Source of the DNA: Gammaproteobacteria bacterium
GTDB lineage: Bacteria; Pseudomonadota; Gammaproteobacteria; JAKBBU01
Reading direction: 5' to 3'
DNA: 64,000 nt
Assembly: GCA_021773195.1 (NCBI GenBank)
Contig: JAJFKN010000008.1
Span: 1-64,000 of the forward strand
Positions 61,169 through 64,000 of this stretch are shown piece after piece. The notes beneath the pieces were generated by a model. That model saw nothing but the letters and a program-made list of their open reading frames with translations, did not search any database and was not told where the DNA came from. Position 1 is the first letter of the stretch; every line of letters starts with the position of its first letter. Position numbers and translations under genes: made by a program.

Positions 61169-62026
61169 TTAGGCTTTGATTTCATGGGGTTTGCGTGAAA
61201 AATGGGTTAAGTATATTTGCAGTAATCCACTTAAAATAACTAAGCTCATACCCATGAGGACCAGATGATCCAGCGTTTCATGCCAAAATAAGTAGCTTAA
61301 TATGGCTGAAAAAAGAATACTGAAATAGCATGTGGGGCCTAAGGTTCTGGCTTTTGCATAACGCAATGAAATAGCAATGATGTATTGCGCGATAAAAGTG
61401 TTTAAGCCCACCAAGGTCAAAAAGAAGAAATCACTGGAAGTAATGCTTAACAGGGGTTTGATAGCAAAAGGTAGGGTAACAATAGTGCCGAACAGGAAAT
61501 AATAAAATAATATTCTTGATGTGGGTTCCGTGGCGGTTAATCGTCTTATGGAAACAACGGAGATGCCTTGGAGTATCCCGCATGAAATACCAATAATCAG
61601 CAATAAATGTGTAATGTCACCTTGTGGTTTCAATATGAAAATCAAACCAACAAAACCAATGATGATACTCCACCATAGTTTTTTTGGCATAGTGACTTTA
61701 AGCCATAGATAAGAAATCATGGGGATCCATATAGAAGCAGCGTGTTGCAATAATAACCCTTCAGAGACGGGGATATATTTAATGATATAAAAGAAACAAG
61801 CATAGCAGGCCACACCTGAAAGTGTGCGTATGGCATAAACGTAATACTGTTGCGGCTGTTGGATTTTAAACTTATTACGTTTGATGCTGGGCAGAATCAA
61901 CAGTAGGAAAATTATATTTTGGAAAAATAAAGTGAGAACAATAGGCGTGCCAGCGGAAACAAACTTCTGGGAGACCCCGATCAGTGCCACAAAGAAATAA
62001 GCGATAATGCTGAGAATGATGCCCAT
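61169..62026 (-). CDS. EamA/DMT-family permease
   Basis: Inner-membrane transporter of 285 residues with ten predicted helices in two EamA halves (about 1-135 and 145-275). QHAASIWIPMISYLWLK and the GPTCYFSILFSAILSYLFWHETLD segment (typical C-terminal EamA motif with Glu) support the assignment. Substrate unknown; family members export amino acids or nucleotide derivatives. It is convergent with the ATPase gene, with 86 bases between them and no clear terminator. Confidence 0.85.
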   Translation of the reverse strand: MGIILSIIAYFFVALIGVSQKFVSAGTPIVLTLFFQNIIFLLLILPSIKRNKFKIQQPQQYYVYAIRTLSGVACYACFFYIIKYIPVSEGLLLQHAASIWIPMISYLWLKVTMPKKLWWSIIIGFVGLIFILKPQGDITHLLLIIGISCGILQGISVVSIRRLTATEPTSRILFYYFLFGTIVTLPFAIKPLLSITSSDFFFLTLVGLNTFIAQYIIAISLRYAKARTLGPTCYFSILFSAILSYLFWHETLDHLVLMGMSLVILSGLLQIYLTHFSRKPHEIKA

Positions 62027-62274
62027 GAGGACATTTTTTTTTCTGCAAAGTTGTTTTTAAATGAGCAGATAGTGTCGTCTCATAGGATTGATTATTGGAT
62101 GATTTCATAAAATGTCATGGAGTAAATTTGATTGCACAATAGCACAGCATTACAAACCTTTCTGCCTTAAAGTGGCAGGGAAAATACGTATTTTTTTTCA
62201 TCATTCTCTAAGTTTATGGGCAGATTGGTATCGTTTATTAGCGTGTGGTGCTATTTTCTTGCTAGGAGCAGCTA

Positions 62275-62757
62275 TTACTGACGGCTTGTGGTTATCTGGG
62301 GGTTGCCATCTTTCATGGTGAATACACACTTATAGTACGAACTGCTACCTTGGATGGGTTGATCAAATGTAAATTGGTTGAATTTATTGGCTTTGAAACT
62401 AACGCTACATAACTTAGTATATCCAGCATTCGCTGACGTTTTGATCCGCAGATCAAAGTTTACGTACACGCTTTTATCTGTATTCCCCTGGATGTGAATA
62501 TCTTTTGAATGTGCATCACCATCACTCGTTGGTTTAGCGTCAATGGTTTTACTCCAAGTGCAGCCGTTTTTGCAATTGTCTACGTTATATTTATCAATCT
62601 TTATAGAGGGAGTCGCACCGTCTACATCGTTGGCCGTTATATTATTAATGACATAGATATCGAACCATGCATAGGTTTTGGCTTGGGCCTGAGGTGCCAA
62701 TAAGAGTAAGCAGGGAAGCAAGGTGGCAAATAGTAATGATTTGATGGCGTTATTCAT
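62275..62757 (-). CDS. Small secreted hypothetical protein
   Basis: A 160-residue protein with a clear signal peptide (about 1-26, ending AQAQA). The mature part is beta-rich with four cysteines (NCKNGC pair and two later), suggesting disulfides, and is Lys/Asp-rich. No known family recognised. It could be a substrate for the DsbA-like proteins in the window. The ATG follows a weak GGGGGAAATC site. The 248-base gap 62027-62274 on its downstream side holds no supported gene. Confidence 0.55.
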   Translation of the reverse strand: MNNAIKSLLFATLLPCLLLLAPQAQAKTYAWFDIYVINNITANDVDGATPSIKIDKYNVDNCKNGCTWSKTIDAKPTSDGDAHSKDIHIQGNTDKSVYVNFDLRIKTSANAGYTKLCSVSFKANKFNQFTFDQPIQGSSSYYKCVFTMKDGNPQITTSRQ

Positions 62758-62880
62758 GATTTCCCCCCATTATTATAGCTGTATATGAGTGCTAATTAAG
62801 TATAGTAGGGGCAATATAATAAACCAGTTTATGGGCAGAATTGGCCTGTAACAGACTGAAATAAGAGGATTAAAGAATTG

Positions 62881-63468
62881 CTACTTTTTCCCAATCTTCG
62901 ACTCTTGCCCTTTCATCAAACGCTGGATATTGTCTTTATGTCGCATGAGGATCAATAAAGTTAACACAGCAATGGGAATGACGTAATTGGGATTAGAAAA
63001 ATAATTCATTAAAAGAGGTGATAGTAAAAAAGCGATGATAGCAGCCAAAGAAGAGAAACGAAAAATCCCTGCCACCACAGCCCAAATGCCTAACATTATT
63101 AAACCCACGGGCCAGCTTAAAGCGACAATAGCACCGAACCCTGTGGCAACGCCTTTGCCACCTTGGAATTTAAAAAATACTGGGAATAGATGACCGAGGC
63201 ATGCAACTAAAGCTACTAGAGCTAGCATGAAACCGTCTATACCAAAACAACGGGCCACTAAAACGGGAATGAGGCCTTTTAACATGTCGCCTAATAGAGC
63301 TATGATTGCAGCTTTTTTGCCGCCGATGCGCAGTACATTAGTGGCGCCTGGATTATTGGAACCGGTGGTGCGCGGATCGGGCAGTTTCATGATTTTGCAT
63401 ATGATGATGGCGCTAGAAAGAGAACCGACCAAATAAGCGAAGAGTATGGCTGCGATATTATATAACAT
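62881..63468 (-). CDS. plsY: Glycerol-3-phosphate acyltransferase PlsY
   Basis: Membrane enzyme that transfers an acyl group from acyl-phosphate to glycerol-3-phosphate, the first phospholipid step. 195 residues with about five helices. Conserved motifs: GSLSSAIIICKI, DPRTTGSNNPGATNVLR, GDMLKGLIPV and GHLFPVFFKFQGGKGVATGFGA. It needs PlsX made elsewhere. It lies 5 kb from tsaD, which is often its neighbour. Confidence 0.95.
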   Translation of the reverse strand: MLYNIAAILFAYLVGSLSSAIIICKIMKLPDPRTTGSNNPGATNVLRIGGKKAAIIALLGDMLKGLIPVLVARCFGIDGFMLALVALVACLGHLFPVFFKFQGGKGVATGFGAIVALSWPVGLIMLGIWAVVAGIFRFSSLAAIIAFLLSPLLMNYFSNPNYVIPIAVLTLLILMRHKDNIQRLMKGQESKIGKK

Positions 63469-63503
63469 AAGTATTACGTCGTAGGTGGTAGTGAGGGAGG
63501 GTT

Positions 63504-63541
63504 ATCATAATCACCCTCCCCGAAGGGAGAGTGATTGTGAT
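63504..63541 (-). terminator. Strong hairpin with UUCG loop after the DsbA/Com1-like gene
   Basis: Arms of 17 bases (63504-63520 and 63525-63541) pair with two mismatches. Read on the minus strand the loop is CCC-TTCG-GGG, the hyperstable C(UUCG)G tetraloop. It starts eight bases after the stop codon. No T-run follows, so it may protect the mRNA 3' end rather than terminate on its own. Confidence 0.6.
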
Positions 63542-63548
63542 GTGAGGA

Positions 63549-64000
63549 TTAAACGCCGGGCCAAACGTCTTTTTGTTTACCGGGTTCCATTTTGTCGTCA
63601 GCTGGGAATTTAACTTCTTGGGTGCTGCCCTTGCGGTTTTGCACTTTCGTAATTAATTGTTCCAGGTTTTTTAGGTCCGTGGTACCAGGGACAAGGAATG
63701 AGTTAGCTTCCACTGTGCCATTATCACCTTTGCTTACAGTAACGACAAAGGCAGGGGTACCTAAGATATTCATGGATTTTGCCAAGTCTTGATTGGCTTT
63801 GATTTCCTTGGCGATGTTGCCATCATTCATATCTTTCTTCAATTGAGTAACGTCTAAGCCAGCTTGTTTAGCTAGAGCTAATACTTCGTTGCTATCGAGC
63901 TTCTTAGAAGATTTCATTAAGGCTTCATGAAATGCTGAGTATTTCCCTTGTTTTTCAGCGGCTAAAGCGGCTTTAGATGCAAATTCAGATTCAGCACCGA
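63549..64000 (-). CDS. DsbA/Com1-like thioredoxin-fold protein (N-terminus beyond window edge)
   Basis: The last 150 or so residues of an exported oxidoreductase of the DsbA group. The visible part begins in the helical insertion (SEFASKAALAAEKQGKYSAFHEAL) and includes the cis-Pro loop ILGTPAFVV and a C-terminal extension ending KQKDVWPGV. The active-site CxxC and the start lie outside the window. The segment KQGKYSAFHEALM parallels KYQGKYNAYHNALL of the DsbA-like protein at 29365. Coxiella Com1 is a well-known relative. Confidence 0.85.
   Translation of the reverse strand, partial: GAESEFASKAALAAEKQGKYSAFHEALMKSSKKLDSNEVLALAKQAGLDVTQLKKDMNDGNIAKEIKANQDLAKSMNILGTPAFVVTVSKGDNGTVEANSFLVPGTTDLKNLEQLITKVQNRKGSTQEVKFPADDKMEPGKQKDVWPGV

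Noticed and set aside
62112..62321. 69-residue plus-strand frame with a hydrophobic stretch
   Set aside because: It overlaps the end of the secreted protein gene, has no clear ribosome site, and one hydrophobic segment is weak evidence. It remains possible as a small membrane protein.
1..64000. tRNA, rRNA, CRISPR array, insertion sequence, integrase or attachment site
   Set aside because: Looked for by eye on both strands; no cloverleaf, rRNA segment, regularly spaced repeat array, transposase or integrase was seen. A tRNAscan or Infernal run would be decisive.

Overview
The window looks like a chromosomal segment of a gammaproteobacterium of the Legionella/Coxiella type (order Legionellales or close). 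Reasons: a Mip-like FKBP isomerase, two LbtU-like outer-membrane porins, many MFS permeases, a Com1/DsbA-like oxidoreductase, NrdA with two ATP-cones, an rnfB-nth-DUF1841 cluster, and several large unrecognised proteins with eukaryote-like or effector-like features. The base composition is moderate, roughly 40-45% GC by eye. No rRNA, tRNA, CRISPR array or insertion sequence was seen. Lineage and lifestyle are inferences; no Dot/Icm gene lies in the window.

Layout. 1-13.0 kb is mostly core: nrdB (cut by the window edge) and nrdA with NrdR-box-like promoter sites, a cystathionine gamma-synthase/lyase, a SulP transporter fused to STAS and cyclic-nucleotide domains, a Mip-like isomerase, AmpG and an MscK/MscM-like channel. 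13.0-26.9 kb is an accessory block with dispersed palindromic repeats near both ends: an AbiE toxin-antitoxin pair with a striking operator, a 1230-residue ankyrin-like protein, a minus-strand run of unrecognised genes (two paralogous GT-B-like glycosyltransferases, a protein ending in a CaaX-like tetrapeptide, others), an S24-type regulator, panD, and a 559-residue membrane-tailed protein.

26.9-38.97 kb is core metabolism and redox: CIO-type cytochrome bd oxidase (cydAB), a DsbA-like protein, an MFS permease, an exported acetolactate decarboxylase, pssA, yciA, argD, then an iron/oxidative-stress cluster (sodB, grxD, bfr, bfd, ahpC) with Fur-box-like sites. 38.97-45.2 kb holds a long AT-rich leader, two LbtU-like porins, rnt and pyrC. 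45.2-56.1 kb holds gloA, DUF1841-nth-rnfB, an MltB-like transglycosylase, two paralogous MFS permeases, an outer-membrane barrel, an OmpA lipoprotein, and the glyA-nrdR-nusB-thiL run. 56.1-64 kb holds a 409-residue protein whose N-terminal half resembles SpvC/OspF phosphothreonine lyases, tsaD, a sulfotransferase-like gene, a VOC protein, an AAA/DUF4143 ATPase behind tandem palindromic operators, an EamA transporter, a small secreted protein, plsY and a partial DsbA/Com1-like gene.

Links between genes: NrdR (52.9 kb) is the expected repressor for the NrdR-box pair in front of nrdA (3.8 kb). Bfr and Bfd form an iron storage and release pair next to SodB and AhpC. The strongest leads for new biology are the SpvC-like protein at 56.2 kb, the candidate effectors at 15-26.6 kb, the two highly symmetrical operators (abiE and DUF4143 genes), and a structured spacer between argD and sodB.
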